A DNA stretch of 64,000 nucleotides, from NCBI RefSeq assembly GCF_049341065.1, contig NZ_JBMPIX010000001.1, positions 248,001-312,000 on the forward strand, read 5' to 3'. The stretch's first letter is position 1, and the number at the start of each line of letters is the position of its first letter. The notes below the pieces were generated by a model, which worked only from the letters and a program-made list of their open reading frames with translations, was not told the DNA's origin and searched no databases. Origin of the DNA: Pacificoceanicola sp049341065. Its GTDB lineage: Bacteria; Pseudomonadota; Alphaproteobacteria; Rhodobacterales; Rhodobacteraceae. Positions 52,686-61,792 of the stretch are shown here, in pieces. Both the position numbers and the translations under genes were made by a program.

Positions 52686-55673
52686 ATGGCAAAGAAAATG
52701 CTCATCGACGCCACCCACGCGGAAGAGACCCGCGTTGTGGTGGTTGACGGAAACAAGGTTGAGGAATTCGACTTTGAATCCGAAAACAAGCGACAGCTTG
52801 CAGGAAATATCTATCTAGCCAAAGTCACGCGGGTCGAACCCTCGTTGCAGGCGGCTTTCGTCGATTACGGCGGCAACCGTCACGGCTTTCTGGCCTTCTC
52901 GGAAATCCATCCCGATTATTACCAGATCCCCGTCGCGGACCGTCAGGCCCTGATGGAGGAAGAGGCGGCGCTGGCTGCCGAGGAAGAAGAAGAACGCGAA
53001 CGCCCGAAAAAGCGCCCGCGCAGCCGGTCGCGTCGCAAACCGACGCGTGCGGAAAGCGCAAAGACGGATGATGAGGTCGTCACAGCCGAACCTTCGCTCG
53101 AACCGCGCCGTGAAATCAACGGTATGGAGACCATCGACCTTGGCGACGAGGCCGATGAACTTGAAGCCGGCGCGCCGGGCGAAGGTCTGTCGCCGATGGC
53201 GACGGTCGAAGAAACCCCGGTAGAAGAGCCCAGCGAAAACGGTCAACCCGAAGTCGCAGCCGAAGTCGCCGAAGCCCCCGTGGCTGAAAGCGATGCGGCT
53301 GAACCGGAAGCCGAAGAGGCCGCCGAAGCTGCGGTTGTGGAAGCGCATGACGACGAGGACGAGTCTGACGACGAGGCCACTGAAGCCTCGGACAAGGATG
53401 AAAATATCGAATCCGTCGCCGATGACGACACCGAAGAAGACATTCGCCCACGCCGCAAACCGCGTCCGCGCAAATACAAGATCCAGGAAGTCATCAAGGT
53501 CCGTCAGGTTCTTCTGGTGCAGGTCGTCAAGGAAGAGCGCGGCAACAAGGGCGCTGCTCTGACAACCTATCTGTCGCTGGCAGGCCGGTATTGCGTTCTG
53601 ATGCCCAATACCGCGCGCGGTGGCGGTATTTCCCGCAAGATCACCAATGCTGCCGACCGCTCCAAACTGAAATCCATCGCCAATGAGATCGACGTGCCCA
53701 AGGGCGCGGGCCTGATCATTCGGACCGCCGGTGCCAACCGCACCAAGACCGAGATCAAGCGCGACTACGAATACCTTCAGCGCCTTTGGGAGCAGATCCG
53801 AGAGCTGACGCTGAAATCCATCGCTCCGGCGAAGATCTATGAAGAGGGCGACCTGATCAAACGCTCGATCCGCGATTTGTACAACCGCGAGATCGACGAG
53901 GTTCTGGTCGAGGGCGAGCGCGGCTATCGCATCGCCAAGGACTTCATGAAGATGATCATGCCGTCCCACGCGAAGAACGTGAAACATTACGCCGAGTCGA
54001 TGCCGCTGTTCGCGCGCCATCAGGTGGAAAGCTATCTGTCGGGCATGTTCAACCCGACGGTTCAGTTGAAATCCGGCGGCTATATCGTGATCGGCGTGAC
54101 CGAAGCGCTGGTGGCCATCGACGTTAACTCGGGCCGGGCCACCAAAGAAGGCAGCATCGAGGAAACCGCGACCAAGACCAACCTTGAAGCCGCCGAAGAA
54201 GTGGCCCGTCAGTTGCGCCTGCGCGATCTGGCCGGTCTGATCGTCATCGACTTCATTGACATGGACGAGCGCAAGAACAACGCCGCCGTCGAGAAAAAGA
54301 TCAAGGACAAGCTGAAAACCGACCGCGCCCGCATTCAGGTCGGCCGTATCAGCGGCTTTGGCCTTTTGGAAATGTCCCGCCAGCGTCTGCGCCCGGGCAT
54401 GATCGAGGCGACGACCCAGCCTTGTCAGGCCTGCCACGGCACCGGCCTGATCCGTTCGGACGACAACATGGCCCTGCAGGTGCTGCGCCAGATCGAAGAA
54501 GAGGGCACCCGCCGCCGTTCGCGCGAAGTGCTGGTCAAATGCCCGGTGTCGATCGCCAACTACCTGATGAACGCCAAGCGCGAACATATCGCGATGATCG
54601 AGGCCCGCTATGGCATGGCCGTTCGGATCGAAGGCGACGTGCATCTGATTGCCCCGGACTTCACGCTTGAAAAGTTCAAGACGGCGACGCGGGCCGTTCC
54701 CGAGGTGTCATCGCCCGTGGTGTCGGTCGATGCCTCTTTAATGGACAAGATTGACGAAGCCGCCGCTGCGGCCGCAGCCATCGAGGATGAAGAAGACGAA
54801 GCCGTGGTCGAGGCCGCCGCTCCCGAGGAAACGCCTTCGACGGATGAGGATGACAAACCGAAAAAGCGTCGTCGTCGGCGTCGTCGGCGGTCCAAGTCCG
54901 GTGATGCGGACAATGGGCAAGACGCGTCCGAAGGGCAGGAGGGCGAAAGCGCCAACGGCTCTGAGACGGCCCAGGCCGAAGTCGTCGAAGCCAAAACGGA
55001 AGAGGCCGAGGCAGAAGCTCAGGTCGCCACTGACGCGGTTGCCGAAGAGGGCGCTGAGACGGGTGAAGAGAAGCCCAAGAAAAAGCGCAGCTCCCGGTCG
55101 CGTTCGCGGTCCCGGTCAAAGAAAAGCGACGACGAGGCGGAAACCGCTGATGCGGAAACCCCCAAGGCCGAAGCCGCCGAGGCGACCGAGGCTGATGCTG
55201 AACCGGCCCCCAAGCCGAAACGGACCCGGACGCGCAAAAAGAAAGCGCCCGAGCCTGTCGAAAGCGAAGCAGCAGCCGAAGCACCCGTCGCGGAAACCGT
55301 TGATGTGGCGCCCGAGGTCGAAGCCGAAGCGACAGTTGCTGTGGTCGAGGCCCCGTCTGAAGCACCACAACCCGAGGAAGCTCCGGTTGTGGCCAGCGAA
55401 GAGAGTGCAGCAGAACCCGCTGACGAAGCAGAGACCGCTGCCAAACCGCGCCGCACCCGGCGCAAGGCCTCTGAGGTGATCGCCGAGGTTGTTGGCACGG
55501 CCGATGAAACCGTCGAAACCAGCCCGGCCGAGGCATCCGAACCTGCCGCAGCCGTCGCAGAAGCGGAAGTCGAGCCTGCGCCTGCTCCGCAGCCCGAACC
55601 GGTCGCTGAAACGGTCTCGGACAACGACCCGGACAAGCCGAAGAAACGCGGCTGGTGGTCGCTGGGCCGTTAA
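52686..55673 (+). CDS. rne: Ribonuclease E with acidic S1 insertion and long repetitive tail
   Basis: A 995-residue endoribonuclease. The S1 domain begins at the N terminus (GNIYLAKVTRVEPSLQAAFVDY, split here only by description) and is interrupted by a charged Glu/Asp/Ala/Pro insertion at about residues 90-265. The DNase I-like catalytic part contains VAIDVNSGRAT and IVIDFIDMDE with the metal-binding aspartates. The zinc-link motif is PCQACHGTG. The tail after about residue 680 is low complexity, with basic patches (KKRRRRRRRR, RSRSRSRSKK) alternating with Glu/Ala/Pro stretches. The tail probably scaffolds a degradosome and binds RNA. ATG 52686 (MAKKMLIDATH) is preferred. Confidence 0.95.
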   Translation: MAKKMLIDATHAEETRVVVVDGNKVEEFDFESENKRQLAGNIYLAKVTRVEPSLQAAFVDYGGNRHGFLAFSEIHPDYYQIPVADRQALMEEEAALAAEEEEERERPKKRPRSRSRRKPTRAESAKTDDEVVTAEPSLEPRREINGMETIDLGDEADELEAGAPGEGLSPMATVEETPVEEPSENGQPEVAAEVAEAPVAESDAAEPEAEEAAEAAVVEAHDDEDESDDEATEASDKDENIESVADDDTEEDIRPRRKPRPRKYKIQEVIKVRQVLLVQVVKEERGNKGAALTTYLSLAGRYCVLMPNTARGGGISRKITNAADRSKLKSIANEIDVPKGAGLIIRTAGANRTKTEIKRDYEYLQRLWEQIRELTLKSIAPAKIYEEGDLIKRSIRDLYNREIDEVLVEGERGYRIAKDFMKMIMPSHAKNVKHYAESMPLFARHQVESYLSGMFNPTVQLKSGGYIVIGVTEALVAIDVNSGRATKEGSIEETATKTNLEAAEEVARQLRLRDLAGLIVIDFIDMDERKNNAAVEKKIKDKLKTDRARIQVGRISGFGLLEMSRQRLRPGMIEATTQPCQACHGTGLIRSDDNMALQVLRQIEEEGTRRRSREVLVKCPVSIANYLMNAKREHIAMIEARYGMAVRIEGDVHLIAPDFTLEKFKTATRAVPEVSSPVVSVDASLMDKIDEAAAAAAAIEDEEDEAVVEAAAPEETPSTDEDDKPKKRRRRRRRRSKSGDADNGQDASEGQEGESANGSETAQAEVVEAKTEEAEAEAQVATDAVAEEGAETGEEKPKKKRSSRSRSRSRSKKSDDEAETADAETPKAEAAEATEADAEPAPKPKRTRTRKKKAPEPVESEAAAEAPVAETVDVAPEVEAEATVAVVEAPSEAPQPEEAPVVASEESAAEPADEAETAAKPRRTRRKASEVIAEVVGTADETVETSPAEASEPAAAVAEAEVEPAPAPQPEPVAETVSDNDPDKPKKRGWWSLGR

Positions 55674-55695
55674 ACCGCGACGCCGGACCATTACG

Positions 55696-55724
55696 AAAAG
55701 GACGGGCCGATGGTCCGTCCTTTT
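55696..55724 (+). terminator. Intrinsic terminator after rne
   Basis: AAAAGGACGG pairs perfectly with CCGTCCTTTT around a short loop that can itself pair. The arm ends in TTTT. It lies 23 bases past the rne stop. Confidence 0.92.
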
Positions 55725-55885
55725 GCATTTTGTGATGCGGTTTGAAGGCTCGTATATCGACGACATTTTGTGACCTTGTCGCCTGACGGCAGTTGAAGAT
55801 GTGATGTGCCGTCGATGCGACAGGCCGACTGGACGCACTGTTGTGGTATTGTCCCGCTCGAGCGATGCTCTGAAGGAGGGAAGAC

Positions 55886-56695
55886 ATGCCGTCGCAGCTC
55901 ATCCAGGAAATCATCGATCAAGGCGTGCCTCTGTGGCCGCTTGTTCTGTTCGCGGTGCTTTGGGCGGTTTCATTCTTGCTGCTCGACCATTTGTTCAAAC
56001 GACGTTTGAAGCTTTACGAAGCGGACATTCGCGACCAATTGACGAAACGCGATCAGAGTTTTCAGAAGAAACAGAAAGACCGGGATGCTCAGCTTCATAA
56101 GGAATTGGCAAACCTGAACAAAACTCATCAGGAACACCTGATGAGCCTGAAGGTAAATCACGACCTGCTCACGGATTTCATGCGGGCACGGCGCCAACAC
56201 GTCGAAACCATCTCTGGGTATTTGCGAGAATTCGATCATTCGGTTGAGCATATTGTGTACCGAGACAACGATTATCTGAAACGGTTGCAGGAATTTTATC
56301 AAAAGACCCGCGAAGCGGTGAGGGCGGGCACGAGTTATCTGGACCAGACCTACGCAAATGCTGTCATGGCCGTGACGGATGAGGGCCGCAAGGCCGAGCA
56401 AGCGACGCGTCATTTTGATGAGGAGTCGATTGCCAATCTTGAGCGACGCGATGTGCCGGAAAATGTGCTTTCCGTTGTGCGTCCGCTGGTTGGCACAAAA
56501 AGTCCCGTATTGACGTTCGATGGCCAAGTGTCGGACCTATCGGAAGAAGACTTGTACAAGTATCGACAGATGATCCTGGACCAGAGTGATACAGACTTTG
56601 ATGATGCGCTATACGGTTCGCTGAATCGCAATGCGGAACAGGCGATGCAGGAAATGATCCATTCGGTGCCAAAAGTCATGATGGACGACACCTGA
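55886..56695 (+). CDS. Unrecognised membrane-anchored coiled-coil protein
   Basis: A 269-residue protein with a single N-terminal membrane helix (about residues 15-34, VPLWPLVLFAVLWAVSFLLL). A long charged helix follows (about 37-115) that looks like a coiled coil rich in Lys, Gln, Asp and Leu. The C-terminal part is acidic and helical. I recognise no family. Ribosome site AAGGAGGG is very strong. By eye the gene is less G+C-rich than its neighbours, with more A/T-ending codons, which hints at transfer. It stands alone, after the rne terminator and before a convergent TusA-like gene. Confidence 0.75.
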   Translation: MPSQLIQEIIDQGVPLWPLVLFAVLWAVSFLLLDHLFKRRLKLYEADIRDQLTKRDQSFQKKQKDRDAQLHKELANLNKTHQEHLMSLKVNHDLLTDFMRARRQHVETISGYLREFDHSVEHIVYRDNDYLKRLQEFYQKTREAVRAGTSYLDQTYANAVMAVTDEGRKAEQATRHFDEESIANLERRDVPENVLSVVRPLVGTKSPVLTFDGQVSDLSEEDLYKYRQMILDQSDTDFDDALYGSLNRNAEQAMQEMIHSVPKVMMDDT

Positions 56696-56772
56696 CCCTT
56701 AGGAATGTCTCGGGCGTGGCATCGGCAAGGCCCAAGGGGCCGTTCCATCAAATTCTGCCGGACAGCGAACCG

Positions 56773-56997
56773 TCAGCCGCCTTTGACAATTTCCCAGATC
56801 ATCACCGCGCCATCTTCGCGGCTGTTGGCCAAATCGTGCCCGGCCTCAATGCAGAAATGCGGCATGTCCACCACAGCGGCAGGATCATCGGTGCGCACGA
56901 TCAGCCGATCGCCCACCGCAAGGCTCTTGAGCCGCTTGCGGGCTTTGAGGACGGGCAGGGGGCAGAGGAGCCCGATTGCATCGAGATCATGTGTCAT
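56773..56997 (-). CDS. TusA-family sulfur carrier protein
   Basis: A 74-residue protein with the TusA motif CPLP in DAIGLLCPLPVLKARKRL; the cysteine carries persulfide sulfur. The rest, including VVDMPHFCIEAGHDL, fits the SirA/YeeD/TusA fold. Such small carriers feed sulfur to tRNA thiolation, molybdenum cofactor or other routes. GTG 57003 is an alternative start. It is divergent from ccdA, and thiol-redox use together is possible. Confidence 0.85.
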   Translation of the reverse strand: MTHDLDAIGLLCPLPVLKARKRLKSLAVGDRLIVRTDDPAAVVDMPHFCIEAGHDLANSREDGAVMIWEIVKGG

Positions 56998-57135
56998 AGC
57001 CACGGGAATTAAAGCCTTTCACAGCAAAAGGGAATCCGTTTTGCACCGGATTATGCGCGCTTGTCACAATCCACCACGAGGATGTGACTCAAAGCCAAGG
57101 TGACGGCGCCCGCGCAATCGCCTATCCCCTTACCT

Positions 57136-57885
57136 ATGTTTGGAATCGAGATCATCGACGCATCGCTTTTGCCCGCCATGTTCGTGGCGCTTCTAGCTGG
57201 ACTGGTGTCTTTCCTGTCGCCCTGCGTGCTGCCGGTGGTGCCGCCCTATCTGGCCTACATGAGCGGTGTGTCGCTGGGCGACATGAACAAGGACACGGGA
57301 CGCGGCAAAGTGCTGATGGCCGCGCTGTTCTTTGTGCTTGGTCTGTCGACGGTCTTTTTGCTGCTGGGGTTCGCTGCCTCTGCGGTGGGCTCGGTGTTTC
57401 TGCAGTATCAGGACAAGTTCAACACGCTGGCGGGCATCATCGTGATGATCTTCGGGGCGCATTTCGTTGGCGTCTATCGCATCGGTTTTCTTGACCGCGA
57501 GGCGCGTCTGGACGCCGGGGACCGCGGCGGCAGCGCCTTTGGCGCCTATGTGCTTGGGCTTGCATTTGCCTTTGGTTGGACGCCCTGCATCGGCCCGCAA
57601 CTGGGTGCGATCCTCTCGCTCGCCGCCTCCGAGGCGTCGGTGACGCGCGGTACGCTGCTGTTGGGCGTTTATGCGGCGGGTCTTGGGATTCCCTTCCTGA
57701 TGGTTGCGGCCTTCCTGCCAAAACTTACTGGCGCCATGTCATGGATGAAGCGCCACATGGAGCAGATTGAACGCGCCATGGGTCTCTTGCTCTGGACCAT
57801 TGGTCTGTTGATGCTGACCGGGGGCTTTTCGGCGCTGGCCTTCTGGCTGCTCGACACCTTCCCGGCGCTTGGCGCGCTAGGCTGA
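57136..57885 (+). CDS. ccdA: CcdA-type thiol-disulfide electron carrier
   Basis: A 249-residue membrane protein with six helices. The paired reactive cysteines are in FLSPCVLPVVPP and GWTPCIGPQLGAIL. It moves reducing equivalents from cytoplasmic thioredoxin to periplasmic thiol proteins used in cytochrome c maturation. ATG 57136 fits the family; GTG 57100 would add 12 residues and is possible. A double-hairpin repeat follows the stop. Confidence 0.92.
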   Translation: MFGIEIIDASLLPAMFVALLAGLVSFLSPCVLPVVPPYLAYMSGVSLGDMNKDTGRGKVLMAALFFVLGLSTVFLLLGFAASAVGSVFLQYQDKFNTLAGIIVMIFGAHFVGVYRIGFLDREARLDAGDRGGSAFGAYVLGLAFAFGWTPCIGPQLGAILSLAASEASVTRGTLLLGVYAAGLGIPFLMVAAFLPKLTGAMSWMKRHMEQIERAMGLLLWTIGLLMLTGGFSALAFWLLDTFPALGALG

Positions 57886-57894
57886 CCTCGCGTC

Positions 57895-57951
57895 TTCATT
57901 TTGTTCCAAATACCCTGGGGGAGTCCCGAAGGGACGGGGGCAACGCCCCCC
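57895..57951 (+). repeat. Double-hairpin 3' element, copy D
   Basis: TTCATTTTGTTCC leads to a diverged core ending CTGGGGGAG. Stem 1 is GTCCC-GAA-GGGAC (57923-57935) and stem 2 is GGGGGC-AAC-GCCCCC (57936-57950). Stem 1 differs in sequence from copies B and C yet pairs perfectly. Confidence 0.75.
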
Positions 57952-58025
57952 AACCCGCCCGACACAGGCCTTACTCTTGCCGAAAATCGCCGCTACTGTA
58001 GCCTCGCAATCAGAGGTCTTGGGCA

Positions 58026-59318
58026 ATGGGCAATCAGCAGGTCAGTCCCACGCAAATGGGATCAAAGCCCGAGGTGACGCGCCGCCGGGTCTTTTACATT
58101 CCGGGCTATGACCCCATCCATCCCCGCCGCTATCGCGAGCTATACCGTAAGGAAGGCGCGGCGCAGGCCGGAATCTCAGGCTACGAGATCGCGCTCAGCC
58201 CCAAGACCAGCGGCGGCAATTACGGCTGGCATGTCGAGAGCACTATCAATGGCACCGCCGTGCAGGCCGATGTCGAGGTGCTGGTCTGGTCCGATATCGT
58301 GCGCGACAGCATGGAAACCTCGATCCCCGCGACCTATGCGCAATTGATCCGCACCGCGTGGGAATACATCGGCTCGGGTGCGCTTTGGCGGTTGATGCGC
58401 CTGCGCAAGGGCCCTGTGATCGCGGCGCTGTACCCGATTGGCATGTTGCTGGTGCAGCTTCTGGTCGCGCTTTTGGCGGGCCATCTGCTGGGTCTGGGGC
58501 TGGCATGGCTGACGCGCTTTGTGCCGCTTGGGTCCGAAAGCACGGCGTTTGCCGCGCACAAGATGCTGGGTTCAACCGCCTATCTTGTCGGCATGATCGC
58601 GGCGCTTTGGCTCCTGCTGCGCTGGTTCAAGAAGAAAGACGGGAAGTTCTTTGCCTATTATCTGATGCATGATTACGCCTATTCCGCGCGGTACAAGGGC
58701 GCCAACCCGCCCGAGCTTGAGGCCCGCATGGCCGATTTCGCCAAGGTGATCGTCGAGGCGCTGCATCAGGACGTCGACGAAGTGCTGGTTGTCGGCCACA
58801 GCTCGGGCGCGCATCTGGCGGTCTCGATCCTGTCGGATTTGATCCGCGCCGGACAGGTGCCGGGTGATGGGCCGAAACTGTCGTTCCTCAGTCTTGGGCA
58901 GGTGGTGCCGATGGTCTCGTTCTTGCGCAACGCCGATCGTCTGCGCGCCGATCTTCGGTATCTGTCCGCAAGGTCCGAGCTCACCTGGATCGATGTTACG
59001 GCCCCAGGCGATGGCTGTGCCTTTGCGCTTTGTGATCCGGTCAGTGTTTCGGGGGTTGCCCCTGACGACAAACGCTGGCCGCTGGTGTTTTCGGCGCAGT
59101 TCACCAAATCATTGTCGCCGAAACGCTGGAAGGAACTGCGCTGGCGCTTTTTCCGGCTGCATTTCCAGTATCTCTGCGCCTTTGATGCGCCGCTGGACTA
59201 TGACTATTTCCAGATCACCGCCGGGCCTTTGACCCTTGGCACGCGCTACGCAGATCGCCCGCCCTCGGCGAGCCGAATTGATCACGCGGTGTCCAAATTC
59301 ACGAGCATGGCCGCATGA
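58026..59318 (+). CDS. Membrane protein with lipase-like alpha/beta-hydrolase domain
   Basis: A 430-residue protein. The N terminus has the strand phrase RRVFYIPGYDP (20-30), like the oxyanion region of lipases. Two membrane helices lie at about 131-163 and 181-201. The nucleophile elbow GHSSG (257-261, Ser259) follows VDEVLVV. Possible acid and base residues include Asp329 and a histidine among 379 or 420, but these are guesses. Its stop overlaps the cytochrome P450 start by four bases, so they are translationally coupled. The substrate is unknown. Confidence 0.68.
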   Translation: MGNQQVSPTQMGSKPEVTRRRVFYIPGYDPIHPRRYRELYRKEGAAQAGISGYEIALSPKTSGGNYGWHVESTINGTAVQADVEVLVWSDIVRDSMETSIPATYAQLIRTAWEYIGSGALWRLMRLRKGPVIAALYPIGMLLVQLLVALLAGHLLGLGLAWLTRFVPLGSESTAFAAHKMLGSTAYLVGMIAALWLLLRWFKKKDGKFFAYYLMHDYAYSARYKGANPPELEARMADFAKVIVEALHQDVDEVLVVGHSSGAHLAVSILSDLIRAGQVPGDGPKLSFLSLGQVVPMVSFLRNADRLRADLRYLSARSELTWIDVTAPGDGCAFALCDPVSVSGVAPDDKRWPLVFSAQFTKSLSPKRWKELRWRFFRLHFQYLCAFDAPLDYDYFQITAGPLTLGTRYADRPPSASRIDHAVSKFTSMAA

Positions 59319-60661
59319 TCCCGCCAAAGCCCAAGGCGCGGCCTGATCGCGTCTCGCTTTGGCGCTACGTCAAACTTTTTCGGCAGGACATCTTGTCTGC
59401 CCAGCCGGCACGACTCTATCGCGCCTGGATGGCCGAGTTCAAAACGCCGTTCTTTCGCTCGTATCTGGTCAACCAGCCCGACCTTGTGAAAACCGTGCTC
59501 AAGGATCGGCCGATGGATTTCCCGAAATCCGGGCGGATCAGCGAAGGTCTGCGGCCTTTGCTGGGGGAATCCGTTTTTCTGACCAATGGCGCGACATGGC
59601 AGCGCCAGCGGCGGATCATCGATCCGGCGTTCGAGGGCGGGCGCCTGCGGGAAACCTTTGCCGCGATGTGGGCCGCCTCTGATGCGGCACGCACCCGGCT
59701 GATCGCGCGGGCGGGCGAGGAGGTCGAGATTGAAGAGTTCACCAGCCACGCCGCCGCCGATGTGATCTTTCGCACGCTGTTTTCGATCCCGATCGAAGAC
59801 GAGGTGGCCCAACAGGTCTTTCACGAATTCCGCACCTATCAGCGCAGTCAGCCCATCCTGAACCTTGCTGCCTTTGTGCCTTTGCCAAACTGGATGCCGC
59901 GGTTTTTCCGCAAGGACACCAAGGCCACCGCCCGCCGCATCCGCACCCTGATCTCCGGCCTGTGTGAAGCCCGCGCCGCCGAGATCACGTCTAGCACCGC
60001 ACCCGACGATCTGGCGACCAAGATCATGACCACCGTCGATCCGGAAACCGGTGAGACCTTTGACGCGCAGGAGATGGTCGATCAGGTGGCGATCTTCTTT
60101 CTGGCCGGCCACGAAACCAGCGCCAGCGCGCTGGCCTGGACGCTTTACCTGATGGCCACGCATCCTGAGTGGCAGGACAAAGTGGCAGCAGAGGCGCAGG
60201 CGCTTTCGGGGGATTTTTCCGAGGTCTCGAAACTGAAGGTCAGCCGCGATGTGTTCCGCGAGGCGCTGCGGCTTTATCCGCCTGTCCCGATGATGGTGCG
60301 CGAAACGACTTGCCCTGAACATTTTCGCAACCGCACCTTGCCCAAGGGATCGCAGGTGGTGCTTAGCCCTTGGCATTTGCACCGTCATGAACGGCTGTGG
60401 GACCGTCCGGATGACTTCGACCCGGCACGCTGGCAGACCGAAAACGGCAAGACCTGCGGGCGTGAGGCTTATATGCCATTTTCGGCGGGCGCGCGCGTCT
60501 GCACCGGGGCGGGCTTTGCCATGGTCGAAGGGGTTCTGCTGCTGTCGCTTTTGCTGCGCGACATGAAAGTGGCGCCGGTGGCAGGCAAAGAGCCCGTCCC
60601 AGAGGCGCATCTGACCGTGCGGTCGCGGGATGGTATCTGGTTGAAGGTCAGCAGACGGTGA
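59315..60661 (+). CDS. Cytochrome P450
   Basis: A 448-residue monooxygenase. The I-helix oxygen motif is AGHETS (264-269), the K-helix ExxR is Glu316-Arg319 (EALR), and the heme loop FSAGARVCTG has the ligand Cys396. The C-helix WQRQR (95-99) is also present. No membrane anchor is seen. The type resembles class E P450s that act on fatty acids, lipids or terpenoids. Coupling to a lipase-like protein makes a released lipid a reasonable, unproven substrate. A redox partner gene is not near. Confidence 0.93.
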   Translation: MIPPKPKARPDRVSLWRYVKLFRQDILSAQPARLYRAWMAEFKTPFFRSYLVNQPDLVKTVLKDRPMDFPKSGRISEGLRPLLGESVFLTNGATWQRQRRIIDPAFEGGRLRETFAAMWAASDAARTRLIARAGEEVEIEEFTSHAAADVIFRTLFSIPIEDEVAQQVFHEFRTYQRSQPILNLAAFVPLPNWMPRFFRKDTKATARRIRTLISGLCEARAAEITSSTAPDDLATKIMTTVDPETGETFDAQEMVDQVAIFFLAGHETSASALAWTLYLMATHPEWQDKVAAEAQALSGDFSEVSKLKVSRDVFREALRLYPPVPMMVRETTCPEHFRNRTLPKGSQVVLSPWHLHRHERLWDRPDDFDPARWQTENGKTCGREAYMPFSAGARVCTGAGFAMVEGVLLLSLLLRDMKVAPVAGKEPVPEAHLTVRSRDGIWLKVSRR

Positions 60662-60809
60662 CGCGATTTTCGCTTGAACGCGCGTCTTACACTCGGGCTT
60701 GGAAAATACTTTCCGACTGTTAGCGATAAAGCCGCCGCGCGCCACTACCCAGAGGCCGAACGCTCGTCTATTCAAATTGTAAATGCGAATTTTTCAGACG
60801 AGGACAGAG

Positions 60810-61712
60810 ATGGCACAAGATCCCGAAACCTTTGAAAAGCAGGTCCAGCAGATGGCCACGGGCAAGGGCTTTATTGCGGCTCTTGACCAGTCGGGCGGCT
60901 CGACCCCCAAGGCGCTGCGTCTTTATGGCGTTGAAGAAGACCAATACGATGGCGATGAAGCCATGTTCGCCGAGATCCACGCCATGCGCTCGCGCATTAT
61001 CATGGCCCCGGATTTCACCAGCGAAAAGGTGCTGGGCGCGATCCTGTTCGAACGCACCATGCGCGGCGAGATCGACGGCAAGCCTGTGCCTGCGGTGCTT
61101 TGGGAAGATCGCGGCATCATCCCCTTCCTGAAGATCGACAAAGGTCTGGAAGAAAAAGAGAATGGCGTGCAACTGATGAAGCCGATCCCCGGTCTGGCGG
61201 AACTGCTTCAGGACGCGCGGAATTTCGGGATCTTTGGCACCAAGGAACGCTCGGTCATTCACGAGGCGAACGAGGCCGGGATCACTGCCATCGTCGGTCA
61301 GCAATTCGCGCTTGGCCGTTCGGTCGTGGATGCGGGCCTGATCCCGATCCTCGAACCCGAAATCGACATCCATTCGCCCACCAAGGCCGAGGCCGAAGCG
61401 ATCCTCAAGGACAAGATCGCCGCGCAGCTTGATCTTTTGGGCGAGGGCGAGCGCGTCATGCTTAAACTGACGATCCCGACCGAGGACGGCCTGTACGACT
61501 CGCTGGCAGATCACCCCAATGTGGTGCGTGTCGTGGCGCTTTCGGGGGGTTATTCCACCGACGAGGCCTGCGAACGTCTGGCGCGCCAGCCCAAGATGAT
61601 CGCGTCGTTCAGCCGTGCCTTGGCCGAGGGGCTGACCAAGCAGATGTCCGACAGTGAATTCAATGCCGCGCTTGGCAGTAATATCGACAAGATCTATCAG
61701 GCCTCTCTCTGA
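60810..61712 (+). CDS. Class I fructose-bisphosphate aldolase
   Basis: A 300-residue aldolase of the short class I type. Phrases GFIAALDQSGGSTPKAL, RIIMAPDFTSEKVLGAILFE and VLWEDRGIIPFLKIDKGL are characteristic, and the Schiff-base lysine probably lies in VMLKLTIP. It cleaves fructose 1,6-bisphosphate in glycolysis and gluconeogenesis without a metal. ATG 60810 follows a GAGGACAGAG site; the ATG at 60783 would extend it by nine residues. A strong terminator follows. Confidence 0.93.
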   Translation: MAQDPETFEKQVQQMATGKGFIAALDQSGGSTPKALRLYGVEEDQYDGDEAMFAEIHAMRSRIIMAPDFTSEKVLGAILFERTMRGEIDGKPVPAVLWEDRGIIPFLKIDKGLEEKENGVQLMKPIPGLAELLQDARNFGIFGTKERSVIHEANEAGITAIVGQQFALGRSVVDAGLIPILEPEIDIHSPTKAEAEAILKDKIAAQLDLLGEGERVMLKLTIPTEDGLYDSLADHPNVVRVVALSGGYSTDEACERLARQPKMIASFSRALAEGLTKQMSDSEFNAALGSNIDKIYQASL

Positions 61713-61752
61713 GGGTTGTTTCTGACCGGGCGTTTCAAGCGCTCAGCTCTGG

Positions 61753-61792
61753 CGGGATGGAAAGGCGCACAGCCTTTCTGTCCCGTTTTTTT
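61753..61792 (+). terminator. Intrinsic terminator after aldolase
   Basis: CGGGATGGAAAGGC pairs with GCCTTTCTGTCCCG over 14 positions with two adjacent G-T wobbles. The loop is GCACA and seven T residues follow. Confidence 0.95.

Noticed and set aside
52405..52818. 137-codon plus-strand frame in the rne leader
   Set aside because: It overlaps the rne start in another frame, has Arg/Pro/Thr-rich content and crosses the strong hairpin; no ribosome site stands out.
52815..54644. 609-codon minus-strand frame opposite rne
   Set aside because: Mirror of the RNase E gene, whose biased codons keep the frame open.
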